Program-made: the position numbers and the translations under genes | Notes under the pieces: generated by a model | What the model saw: the letters and a program-made list of their open reading frames with translations, nothing else | Databases searched by the model: none | What the model was told of the DNA's origin: nothing | In this document: in pieces, positions 46,044-55,427 of the stretch | Position numbering within the stretch: the stretch's first letter is position 1 | Layout of the letters: every line of letters begins with the position of its first letter | DNA from: JBMNGN01 sp050949865 | Lineage (GTDB): Bacteria; Bacillota; Syntrophomonadia; Syntrophomonadales; Syntrophomonadaceae | Assembly (NCBI GenBank): GCA_050949865.1 | Contig: JBMNGN010000003.1 | Coordinates: 191,342-255,341, forward strand | Length of the DNA: 64,000 nucleotides | Direction of reading: 5' to 3'

Positions 46044-49000
46044 GTGACAGAGAATAAAAGAACTAGATGCCTGTATCGGCTTTTGCCGGTTTTAATGGTA
46101 GTTTTTTTATTGGCAGGTATGTTCACCCTGCTGGCGCCCGCGAACGCTTATGCTGTAGGAGGTAGCCTTAGAATATTCGGACCTGGTTTGAACAACCCCG
46201 ATGGCATAGAGATCACACAGTATCAGCTAAGGGGTGAAGTACCGGTATATGACGATTACTGTTTAAAACAGCAGGATGTTATTTACAGCACCATTAACAC
46301 CTGGCCTACCAAGAGCTGGTATAGAGGTCAAGGTGTATTATTGGAAGAGCTACTTGACTTAGCCGGAGGGCTTAACGAAGAAGCTACCCAGATTAGATTT
46401 AGGTCTAATGACAACTTCACAATTACTTTTACGTTGGAGGAGCTATTTGCCCCCCGCTATCGGTTTCCCAATTTTATAGATTATGACTTACCCGAACCCG
46501 ACAGGTACTTTGGGCATATACCTGGTGACCCATCAGGTGCAGTAGAGGTACCAGTTATCATAGCCCACAAGAGTAGTTCCTCTGGGTCTTATGCTGAAAT
46601 TCAGGATCCAGAAAACTTGAGCCGTAGTGACGCAAATCACCTGCTGTACGGACAGCGGGCGGTAACACAGCAGACCAATGCCAGGTTTGCTAAATATTTA
46701 ATTGAAATCGAAGTACTTACTGACCCCCCATCAAAATGGGACAATCCTACAGCATCAGTAGAGCCCGGGGAAGTGCCGGCGGGAACCCTAGTGGAGCTAC
46801 ATAGCCCTTACGACGATGAGGACAAGGTTCATTATACCCTGGATGGCAGCGACCCGACCATTGAAAGTCCTATGTATAACTGGATTGCCAGCCGTTGGTG
46901 GTCTTCAAGATCGGATGTTTTGGACGAAATAAACCGCCCCATTAAAATTACAGAAGATACTACCATCAAGGCTATTGTTATCGGTCCTGGTCGGCTGGAC
47001 AGTAACATTGTGGAATTCACTTATACGGTGGCAACTATACCGGTTACCGGTGTAAACATTACCGAAGGTGACCAGGAGCTGGGGGTAGGTCAGACAGTCC
47101 AGCTAACTGCAGTTGTCGAGCCTGAGAATGCCACCAACAAGAGAGTAACCTGGAACAGCAGTAATGAAGCTGTGGCTACGGTAAGTGCAACCGGCCTGGT
47201 ATTCGCAGTGGCAGAGGGCGAGGCCATAATCACCGTAACTACAGAAGATGGCAATTTTACCGCTAGTGTAAATATAACTGTGAACCTGGTACCAGTTACC
47301 AGCGTAAGCATTACTCAAGGCGACCAAACACTGGAGGTAGGTCAGACCATCCAGTTAACTGCAGTTATAGAACCTGAGAATGCTACTAATAAGAATGTAA
47401 CCTGGAGCAGCAGTAATGAATCTGTGGCAACGGTAAGTGAAACCGGCCTGGTTACAGCAATTTCAGAAGGAACGGCGGATATTAGAGTTACCACCGAGGA
47501 TGGAAACTTTACTGATACTATTACCGTTAATGTAGTACCGGTTCCCGATTTTGTGGTAGAAAACGGCACATTGATAAAATACAACGGCCCCGGCGGTGAC
47601 GTAGTTATTCTAGACGATTTGGGAATAACCAGCATTGGGTCCAGTGTATTTAAAGGACTATCCAATTTGACCTCGGTAGTCATTCCGCAAGGTGTAATTA
47701 GCATAGGAAGTCAAGCTTTTGTCAATTGTGAGAACCTGACGTCAGTCAGCATACCCGATTCTGTTACTTCCATTGGCAGTGCTTTTACCGGTTGTAGTAG
47801 TTTAACTAGCATTACTATCCCTGAAGGGGTAACAAGCATTGCTGCCCACACATTTAGGGATTGCACAAGTCTTGCTACGGTGACCATTCCAGAAAGCGTT
47901 ACCAGTATTGGATTTAATGCCTTTCAAAATTGCAGCAGTTTGGGTGAGATAACCATTCCTCAAGGGGTAGTTACTATCGCCAATTATACTTTTGATGGTT
48001 GCAGCAGTCTAAACTCGATTTCTATCCCTGAAGGGGTTACCAGTATTGGGCAATATGCCTTTAGTCAATGCAGCAACCTGACTACGGTTGAACTCCCAAC
48101 CAGTCTTACTAAAATTGACAGCTATGCCTTTAGGAACTGCAGTAGCCTGACTGAGATAACTATTTTTGAAAACGTTACCAGTATTGGGATTTGTGCGTTT
48201 CAGGGTTGCACCCAACTAGCTTCTGCAACAATTCATAACCCCAATGTCAACATTCAGTTTTATGCTTTCGACAGTTGTCCTAATCTGACAATATATGGTT
48301 TCAGCGGCTCTACTGCCCAAACCTATGCAACTAACAACAGTATTCCTTTTGAAGCCCTGGGAGCAACAGCAGTTACCGGTGTAAGCATTACTGAAGGCGA
48401 CCAAACCCTGGAGGTAGGTCAGACAATCCAGCTAACTGCAGTTGTGGAGCCTGAGGATGCCACTAACAAGAATGTAAGCTGGAGCAGTAGTGACGAAGCT
48501 GTGGCAACGGTAAGCGAAACCGGCCTGGTTACCGTAGTAGGAGTAGGCGAAGCGATCATTACGGTTATAACCGAAGATGGCAGCTTCACCGATAGCATCA
48601 CAATCAATGCGGTTCCGCCTGGTCCAAAGGTACGGTTGCAATGTAATTCCGGGCTTCCGGGAGCAACCACCTTCATTTCCATCAGCGGCTTTAATGCTGG
48701 AGCTGCTGGAAACATATGGTTTGACATAAATGATAATGAAGTCATTGACGATGGAGAGCCCTCAGTTGCTGTGAATACTGATGAGAATGGGGCTATTCCC
48801 CTGCTCACCAGCCTGACTGTTCCTTCAGTAAGCACGGGAGATTATACGGTGCGGGCAGATATAGGCGGCATTAAAGCGAGCGCCGTATTCACTGTCACCG
48901 GAAGCGGCATAATTGTTGACCCAATTTATGGAAACAGTCTGGAACAGGGAACTCCTAGATATATAACAGTTACCGGAACGGGTTTTCCGGCCAGTACTCC

Positions 49001-51056
49001 CTACCGGCTTTTTGTAGACCGAAATGGCAATGGGATTTTCGACGATGGTGCTAACAAGACTGGTAATACATCAGCTGATGGTACCATATATATAAATAGT
49101 TTTTCCTGGCCATATTCGCCGACGGGCATCTACAATGTTCTGTTCGACATTAATCGCGATGATACTATAGAAGCTTCTGCAAGCATCGGCGTTGTTCCAG
49201 GTCTTAAAATTAGCACTCCCAGAGGCACCCCCGGAACCAGTATCGGTATGAATCTAGAAGGTTTTTCGGCCAATGCTGAAGGATATGTCTGGTTTGACAC
49301 TAATGGTAACGAAGTCTGGGATGAGGGCGAAAATAAGGCAGCAGTAACAACCTCAGCTACTGGCGCAGCCACTAGCCCTGGCCTGTATGTGCCATCTGTA
49401 CCACCGGGCGTATATCAGGTAAGGGCCGATATACCCGCCTGTGGTCTCAAAGCTAATTCAGTAACATATTTAATTGTTGGCTTGGCACTGAATCCTGGCT
49501 CAGGGACAGTTGGCAGCAGCATAGATGTTACAGGTTATGGTATAGTACCTAACCAAACCGGCAGGTATATTTGGTTTGACACTAACGATGACGGTACTTG
49601 GAACGAGGATGAGCCCAGGGCAGATGTAACCACTGATGCCAGTGGCGCTATATCTCCTGTATCGATTACTGTCCCAGAAGTACCCGCCGGTACTTATTAT
49701 GTACGTACGACCGTTGCTCCCAATACCATGTTTGCTGAATTCACTGTAAACGCTCCACCATCGGTACCCGTTACTGGTGTGAGCATTACTGAAGGCGACC
49801 AGGAGTTGGAGATTGGCCAGACAATTCAGCTAACTGCAGTTGTGGAGCCTGAGGATGCTTCTAATAAGAATGTAACCTGGAGCAGCAGTGATGAAGCTGT
49901 GGCTACGGTAAGTGAAACCGGTCTGGTAACTGCGGTGGCAGAAGGTACTGCGACCATTATGGTTACCACTGAAGACGGAGACAAAACTGATAGCATAACT
50001 GTTACGGTAGTAGATTCGAGCGGGCCGGCAATTGACGTTCTCTACGAGGGTACAGTCATTCTAACCCCTGGTGAAACTTTTACTGTAACTGTTGGAAGCA
50101 ATGAATATACAATTAATGATAACACTCCGCTGGGAGCCCTGCAGGCAGCCGCCGAGGCAGGTAACTTCACCTATGTATTATCCGACAAACGCTGGTCCTA
50201 TGACGGGGTACTCCTGCTGGACGATGTAGGAGAATACAAACGCAAATCTCCTGGATATTGGTATGCCTATGTAAATGATGTCTATAAAGATGGATACCAG
50301 AATACTCCAGCTGGATTAAACGTCATTGAACTGATTGATGGAGACAAGGTTGAGTTCTATTATGCAGCCGGTATTTCCGACCCCACTGACCTTAATGCAG
50401 TCAAGGCAGCAGCAACTGCAGCGGTTAAGACGGTGGTGGCATTATCCACTATTGATGTTATTTATGACGGAACCGTTAACCTGGATCCAGAAAAGGAATT
50501 CATAGTAACCGCCTACAACTCAGGGGCGGAATACACGGTAAATGAGAACACGCCGCTAGGTGCGCTGCACAAAGCTGCAATCGTTGGCGGATTCACTTAC
50601 GATGTTACCGATAAGAATCATGACACTTCCGGTGCCCTGCTGCTGGATAATGTGGCTGACTATGATTATGTAAAGGGAGGCAGTCAGTGGTTAGCCTATG
50701 TTAATGGCGAATACAAAGATGGCTATAACAACCCCGCTGGTGCTTTAAACCTGATACAGTTGATAGATGGTGACAAGGTTGAATTCTACTATTCCGATGT
50801 TGAAGATGAGACCGACTTTAATGCAGTCAAGACAGCAGCAACCGCAGCAGTGAAAATCACCGTTGCTAACGGGGTGGTTCCTACTGACTGGACCCTGCAG
50901 CTCTCCGGGGCCAGGAATGAAACCGTTACCAAGGCCTATTTCGAGGAAGGGTTGGCCTGCTCTTCATCAGCACCGAGCGTAACCTGGACTGATAGGCATG
51001 ACCAGGTGAGACGTCTGGGGAGGCATACCCTTATGGCTCTTGGTTGCTATGGTTGA
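46044..51056 (+). CDS. Giant multidomain surface protein, 5' part of a frameshifted gene
   Basis: This frame encodes 1670 residues before a premature stop. Approximate order: signal peptide 1-36; sulfite-oxidase-like domain 37-230 (YSTINTWPTKSWY, Thr83 at the Cys position); chitobiase-type module 230-330; Big_2 Ig-like domains at 331-414 and 415-500; BspA-type leucine-rich repeats (LTSVSIPDSVTSIGSAFTGCS and relatives) 503-769; Big_2 773-857; four about 93-residue beta repeats with an acidic IWFDINDNEVIDDGE loop, possibly calcium-binding, 861-1237; Big_2 1241-1324; two DUF4430 (transcobalamin C-terminal-like) domains 1328-1444 and 1468-1586; then the first half of another sulfite-oxidase-like unit that breaks off at about 51010. 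Start is GTG 46044 behind AAAGGAGAGGAG. Confidence 0.85.
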   Translation: MTENKRTRCLYRLLPVLMVVFLLAGMFTLLAPANAYAVGGSLRIFGPGLNNPDGIEITQYQLRGEVPVYDDYCLKQQDVIYSTINTWPTKSWYRGQGVLLEELLDLAGGLNEEATQIRFRSNDNFTITFTLEELFAPRYRFPNFIDYDLPEPDRYFGHIPGDPSGAVEVPVIIAHKSSSSGSYAEIQDPENLSRSDANHLLYGQRAVTQQTNARFAKYLIEIEVLTDPPSKWDNPTASVEPGEVPAGTLVELHSPYDDEDKVHYTLDGSDPTIESPMYNWIASRWWSSRSDVLDEINRPIKITEDTTIKAIVIGPGRLDSNIVEFTYTVATIPVTGVNITEGDQELGVGQTVQLTAVVEPENATNKRVTWNSSNEAVATVSATGLVFAVAEGEAIITVTTEDGNFTASVNITVNLVPVTSVSITQGDQTLEVGQTIQLTAVIEPENATNKNVTWSSSNESVATVSETGLVTAISEGTADIRVTTEDGNFTDTITVNVVPVPDFVVENGTLIKYNGPGGDVVILDDLGITSIGSSVFKGLSNLTSVVIPQGVISIGSQAFVNCENLTSVSIPDSVTSIGSAFTGCSSLTSITIPEGVTSIAAHTFRDCTSLATVTIPESVTSIGFNAFQNCSSLGEITIPQGVVTIANYTFDGCSSLNSISIPEGVTSIGQYAFSQCSNLTTVELPTSLTKIDSYAFRNCSSLTEITIFENVTSIGICAFQGCTQLASATIHNPNVNIQFYAFDSCPNLTIYGFSGSTAQTYATNNSIPFEALGATAVTGVSITEGDQTLEVGQTIQLTAVVEPEDATNKNVSWSSSDEAVATVSETGLVTVVGVGEAIITVITEDGSFTDSITINAVPPGPKVRLQCNSGLPGATTFISISGFNAGAAGNIWFDINDNEVIDDGEPSVAVNTDENGAIPLLTSLTVPSVSTGDYTVRADIGGIKASAVFTVTGSGIIVDPIYGNSLEQGTPRYITVTGTGFPASTPYRLFVDRNGNGIFDDGANKTGNTSADGTIYINSFSWPYSPTGIYNVLFDINRDDTIEASASIGVVPGLKISTPRGTPGTSIGMNLEGFSANAEGYVWFDTNGNEVWDEGENKAAVTTSATGAATSPGLYVPSVPPGVYQVRADIPACGLKANSVTYLIVGLALNPGSGTVGSSIDVTGYGIVPNQTGRYIWFDTNDDGTWNEDEPRADVTTDASGAISPVSITVPEVPAGTYYVRTTVAPNTMFAEFTVNAPPSVPVTGVSITEGDQELEIGQTIQLTAVVEPEDASNKNVTWSSSDEAVATVSETGLVTAVAEGTATIMVTTEDGDKTDSITVTVVDSSGPAIDVLYEGTVILTPGETFTVTVGSNEYTINDNTPLGALQAAAEAGNFTYVLSDKRWSYDGVLLLDDVGEYKRKSPGYWYAYVNDVYKDGYQNTPAGLNVIELIDGDKVEFYYAAGISDPTDLNAVKAAATAAVKTVVALSTIDVIYDGTVNLDPEKEFIVTAYNSGAEYTVNENTPLGALHKAAIVGGFTYDVTDKNHDTSGALLLDNVADYDYVKGGSQWLAYVNGEYKDGYNNPAGALNLIQLIDGDKVEFYYSDVEDETDFNAVKTAATAAVKITVANGVVPTDWTLQLSGARNETVTKAYFEEGLACSSSAPSVTWTDRHDQVRRLGRHTLMALGCYG

Positions 51057-53643
51057 TGATGATCCTGATGTAGGAGATAATCATTTTAACTTTAACGATG
51101 AACTGGCCGCTGCAGGCTATGAAGTAAAGGTTATAGCAGGCGATGGATGGTCAACAGTACTTGACAGTGCTGATATCGCCCGCAGCGACGCTTATATCGT
51201 TGCTAATACCCTAAACGGGGAACCCCTGCCGCTCAAGACCGAATCCGGCAAAGACTGCTGGCCCCTCCAACTCAAGGGTTCAGCTATCTCGGGCGGACAG
51301 CAGGTAGGAAATATAGTGCGCATTGAGCTGTCTGGTCTCCCTGAACCGCCGGCTGGATGGACCCTGGAGATGATAGGGGACATCGGGGATACCATCACCC
51401 AGGAAGAGTTTGAAGAAGGACTGGCATGTACCGGTTCCGGTCATTACCAGGAATGGACGGACAATGAAGGTAAGGTCTGGTCAGGTGTTCCTTTATGGGT
51501 GCTTTTAGGTGCGGTGGATGACATTGAGAACGGCAGTCACTGGACCTTCAATGAAAACCTTGCTGCTAGCTACACGGTAAAGGTAGTTGCCGGAGATGGC
51601 TTTAGCAAGACCTTTAACGGAGCGGAAGTAGCCAATAGCAACGATTATATCGTGGCCAACAAATGCGATGGCCAGCCGCTGACCGGCAGTTCAGCCCCAC
51701 TACGTCTGGTGGGTGACGGTGTTGCTAAAGAAGATGGCTCCCTTGGAGGCATGGCAGTTGGCAACATTGTTCGGATTGAGATACCTGAACTGCAGACTCC
51801 GGAGGCAGAGCCCGGTAGCTGGAACCTTACTCTGGATGGAAAGATCAGTGATGTGATTTCCCAGACTGAGTTTGAAGAAGGTGTGGCCTGTCCGTATTCA
51901 GGGCATTTGGTAGAATGGACGGATGATGAGGGGAATGTTTGGTCGGGTATACCCCTGTGGTACTTGGCCGGCTGGGTGGATGACCGTAAGCCCCACAGTT
52001 ATGACTTTAATCAGGCTGTAGCCGGTTATAAAGTGGTGGTAAAGGCCTCAGACGGCTATAGTGTTGATTTTGAAAGTGCGGATATTAATAAGAGCAGCGA
52101 CTATATTATTGCGAATAAATGCAATGGTGTAGCTCTTACCGATTCCTGGCCCCTGCGCCTGGTGGGCGATGGTGTTGCCACTGCAGGAGCCCTCACCGGT
52201 AAAAGCGTAGGAAAGATTGCCGAAATCAAGCTGACTTCTTTTGCCAGCGGCGGCAGTGGGACCATTCCCGAACTGCGAATTGTCAAGTACGGTGAAGATG
52301 GAACCACCATCATAGCTGAAGAGATCCTCAATCATCTGGATATGATGGAGCAATTCGATGTGATTGGAGATGGTGAAACGGTATACAAATTCCAGGGAGT
52401 CACCTTTGACCCGGACGATATATGGGACGAGAATGAAACCGGTAAAGGCGGTTACAAGATAGCCAATGCCATCAAGGGTACCCGTATCAAAGATCTTTGC
52501 AGCCTTGTCGGTGATATGGGAACCGGCACTGAAGTCGTCTTAGTTGCCTCTGACGGTTATGAGACCCGGCTTCCTTATTCCTCCATATATCCTGATCCCT
52601 CAGTATATGCCCGCCAGGGGGATGCTATTCTGGTCTGGTATGCTGACGGAAAATATGTTCCTGACTATAGAGATGGCATGCGCCTGTTCTTTACTCCAGA
52701 AGACACAGTCTATAGTCAAATGGACATGCACGAGACTCTGCCAGAACCATACTGGCATTACTATGGCGCTGACGGTATCATGTATCCTTCCTGTGCCGGG
52801 CTGTCCGCAAAGTATATTACCGAGATCAGAGTTTATTCAGTACCCCAGGGTGACTGGACACTGGAACTGGATGGAACCGAAATTGGCGGAATAGCATGTG
52901 ACATCAGCAAAACCTATTTTGAATCAGCCCTTGCCTGCCAGTTCGGCGCCAATCACAAGGCCAGCTACACCGACTCTAAAGGACGTAACTGGGAAGGCAT
53001 GCCCCTCTGGTTCCTGGTGGGATTTGTTGATGATGCCGACCAGCATTCAGACCATGCCTTCAACAACGACCTGGCTAACGCCGGTTACCAGGTGGTAATT
53101 ACCGCAGGTGATGGTGCTTCAGTAACTCTAGATAGTGCCGACATCATCCGTAATAATAATTACATTATTGCCAATATGCTGGATGGTTTCCCCATTCCCG
53201 AAACTGATGACAAATGGCCCTTGCGCCTGGTGGGCCCTAAGGCAAGCGGATCAGGTTCAATCGGGAATATTGTAAAAATTGAGTTAGTAAGTTCATCACC
53301 GGATAATCCGGTCTATACAGTAACCCCTGTAACTGATTCAACTTATACCGTAGGGGAAACCCAAGACGGTATTAAGACTATGACCGTTAATGCTGGAGTC
53401 TCCGGGTTAAAATACTTTGCCGCTAATATCGAAACGGTAGTTCCTCACAGCGGTCAAGAAACGGTGGTCTTTACTCATACAAGAAATGGCGTTCAACTTG
53501 GGCTTAACTGTACCGTAGCTGATTTCGATCAGGTTAGCACAGCCCAGGCAGGCTTTAATGTTAAAGCCGGCGATGTGATCAAGGTTTATATTGTGGATGA
53601 ATTGACCAACGACTTGGATCACAATCCAGTTATTCTACAGTAA
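51013..53643 (+). pseudogene. Giant surface protein, 3' part out of frame
   Basis: The frame that continues the giant gene reads VWGGIPLWLLVAMVDD from 51013, exactly the sequence missing from the upstream frame (compare VWSGVPLWVLLGAVDD one repeat later). It has no ribosome site of its own; TTG 51040 is only the first formal start. It holds the rest of one sulfite-oxidase-like unit, four more such units (51340-51785, 51800-52240, 52255-52840, 52845-53290), each with AGDG/ASDG, YIVANKCDG and PLRLVGDG blocks, and a C-terminal module (53300-53640) shared with the phosphoesterase downstream. Deleting one base between 50993 and 51011 joins it to the frame from 46044, giving 2532 residues. Both parts otherwise look undamaged. 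Confidence 0.8.
53300..53643 (+). repeat. Shared C-terminal module, copy 1
   Basis: About 113 residues ending NDLDHNPVILQ at the end of the giant protein. The DNA from about 53457 on is nearly identical to 55161 on in the phosphoesterase gene (for example GGTCTTTACTCATA and AAGAAATGGCGTTCAACT in both), which points to a fairly recent duplication. Confidence 0.85.
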
Positions 53644-53688
53644 CAGTTTTAACCATAAGTATTAAGTGAGGGTGAGGGATAAAAGGTA

Positions 53689-53735
53689 TTAGGCAAAACC
53701 TCAACAGGCTTTTAAGCTTTGGGGTTTTTGCCTAA
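53689..53735 (+). other. Long inverted repeat between the giant gene and the phosphoesterase gene
   Basis: TTAGGCAAAACCTCAA (53689-53704) faces TTGGGGTTTTTGCCTAA (53719-53735), a nearly complete stem of about 15 bp with one bulge. No T-run follows on the plus strand; the T-run inside the 3' arm could make it a weak terminator, otherwise an mRNA stability element. Confidence 0.55.
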
Positions 53736-53775
53736 TCCTCCTTATCCAGGATTACTAACAAAGGAGTAAACCGGT

Positions 53776-55347
53776 ATGAGATCTGCAACGGGAAGGAGAA
53801 TAACCCAACCTGGGCCAAGAGGCAGGATAAGCTGCGTGGTTGTTACCTTCTTGGTTTTCATTTTTTTGGGTTTTATGCCTGCATCTACCTGGGCGGAAGA
53901 ATCCACGGGACCGCAACAAGTTGTGTTAACCTGGACCCAGGACCCGGTCACATCCCAAACTATTACCTGGTTAGCAGCAGACAGTGATGAAAATAAGGTG
54001 CAATACATAGAAGCAGCAGGGTTTGACGGTGATTTCGCGGCAGCAACCCAAAGAGAAACTACCGGAAAGAGGTTTGCCGGCAGCAGTAAATACCTATATA
54101 CAGTGACGCTTACGGGATTGAACCCGGATACACGATATATATACCGGGTAGGGAGAGACGGAGCGTGGAGTAAAGCTTTCTCTTTTACCACGGCTACCGA
54201 TGCGGAAAACTTTACTTTCTTGTATCTGGGTGATGTTCAGGAAGGATATGATCAATGGGGTAATATGCTGGATAGGATTTATGCTGAGCATTCCCAGATC
54301 AAGTTTGCTCTATTAGGCGGGGATTTAACCAATAATGGCAGTAACTTTGGCGAATGGATGGAATTCTTGGATGCGGCATCGGATGTATTTTCGCGGATAC
54401 CGATGATGCCCGCTATGGGTAACCACGACGGAGATTTGTTTATTGAGTTCTTTGCTCTGCCTGAAAATGGGCCACAAGACGTAATTGAAGATTGCTTTTA
54501 TTCCTTTGATTATGGTGATGCCCATTTTGTAGTATTAGATACTAGCAACATTATTACTGATAGTGTCAAACAATGGTTGCAAGAAGACCTGCAAAACACG
54601 GATAAGAAGTGGAAGTTGGCAGTTTTTCATCACCCCCCTTATCAAAATTTTGATGATAATAAAACTATAGATGATGCTCTTCGCGAAAACTGGGTGCCGA
54701 TATTGGAGCAAAACCAGGTTGATATGGTTTTTGTCGGGCATCAACATGTCTATATGCGTACCTATCCTATATTCCAGGGGGAAATAACAACTGATTCTTA
54801 TGGCATAGTATACGTAATGGGCAATTCGGGTTCTAAGTATTATCAACTTGGGCAGGGATTTCCTTATATTGCCATGGAGGAAACGGGCAGCAACTATCAG
54901 ATTATTGAACTTAAGGACGATGTTTTGATTCTGACTTCCAGGAAAGCTGACGGGGAACTGATTGAAGCCTATACCTTGAGGAAACATACTGCACCTGGGG
55001 AGCAAAAACCGGTCTATTATGTTACTGCTGAACAATCAAACCTGGTATATACTTCTGCAAGTACTCCCGAGGGTCTGATCACCATGACAGTAAATTCCGG
55101 CATATCCGGGTTGAAGATTTTTACGGTGGGCATTACTCCTGAAGTGCCGCATGATGGTGAGGAAACAGTGGTCTTTACTCATATAAGAAATGGCGTTCAA
55201 CTCCAGCTTAACTGTACCAGAGCTGATTTTGACCAGGTCGGTATCGCCCAGGCAGGTTTCAATGTAGAAGCTGGCGATGTAATCAGGGCTTACATAGTTG
55301 ATGAGCTGACCAATGATCTAAACCAAAACCCGGTCATCCTTCAGTAA
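53776..55347 (+). CDS. Secreted purple-acid-phosphatase-like metallophosphoesterase
   Basis: The 523-residue protein has a signal peptide (about 1-43), a fibronectin-III-like N-terminal domain (residues 48-137, YIYRVGRDGAWSKAFSFTTA) and a calcineurin-type metallophosphoesterase domain with all metal blocks: FLYLGDVQEGY, LLGGDLTNN, GNHDG, AVFHHPPY and GHQHVYMRTYP. These enzymes hydrolyse phosphomonoesters outside the cell. Its last about 115 residues (from VYYVTAEQSN to NPVILQ) match the C-terminus of the giant surface protein. AAAGGAG precedes ATG 53776. In this context it might dephosphorylate a ligand before uptake, which is inference. Confidence 0.9.
   Translation: MRSATGRRITQPGPRGRISCVVVTFLVFIFLGFMPASTWAEESTGPQQVVLTWTQDPVTSQTITWLAADSDENKVQYIEAAGFDGDFAAATQRETTGKRFAGSSKYLYTVTLTGLNPDTRYIYRVGRDGAWSKAFSFTTATDAENFTFLYLGDVQEGYDQWGNMLDRIYAEHSQIKFALLGGDLTNNGSNFGEWMEFLDAASDVFSRIPMMPAMGNHDGDLFIEFFALPENGPQDVIEDCFYSFDYGDAHFVVLDTSNIITDSVKQWLQEDLQNTDKKWKLAVFHHPPYQNFDDNKTIDDALRENWVPILEQNQVDMVFVGHQHVYMRTYPIFQGEITTDSYGIVYVMGNSGSKYYQLGQGFPYIAMEETGSNYQIIELKDDVLILTSRKADGELIEAYTLRKHTAPGEQKPVYYVTAEQSNLVYTSASTPEGLITMTVNSGISGLKIFTVGITPEVPHDGEETVVFTHIRNGVQLQLNCTRADFDQVGIAQAGFNVEAGDVIRAYIVDELTNDLNQNPVILQ
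54997..55347 (+). repeat. Shared C-terminal module, copy 2
   Basis: Second copy of the module, ending NDLNQNPVILQ at the C-terminus of the phosphoesterase. Key shared blocks are ITMTVNSGISGLK, EETVVFTHIRNGVQL and QAGFNVEAGDVI. Function unknown; the terminal position in two secreted proteins suggests attachment or a beta-sandwich binding module. Confidence 0.85.
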
Positions 55348-55427
55348 ACGGCGTTATAAAAAAGCAGCCCGAAATATAAGATAAGGGTATGATGATTATA
55401 GGGAAAAATATGACAGGAGTGAAGAAA

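Noticed and set aside
50985..51056. Programmed +1 frameshift joining the two halves of the giant protein
   Set aside because: No slippery sequence, stalling codon or downstream structure of the known types is visible; an indel or sequencing error is simpler.
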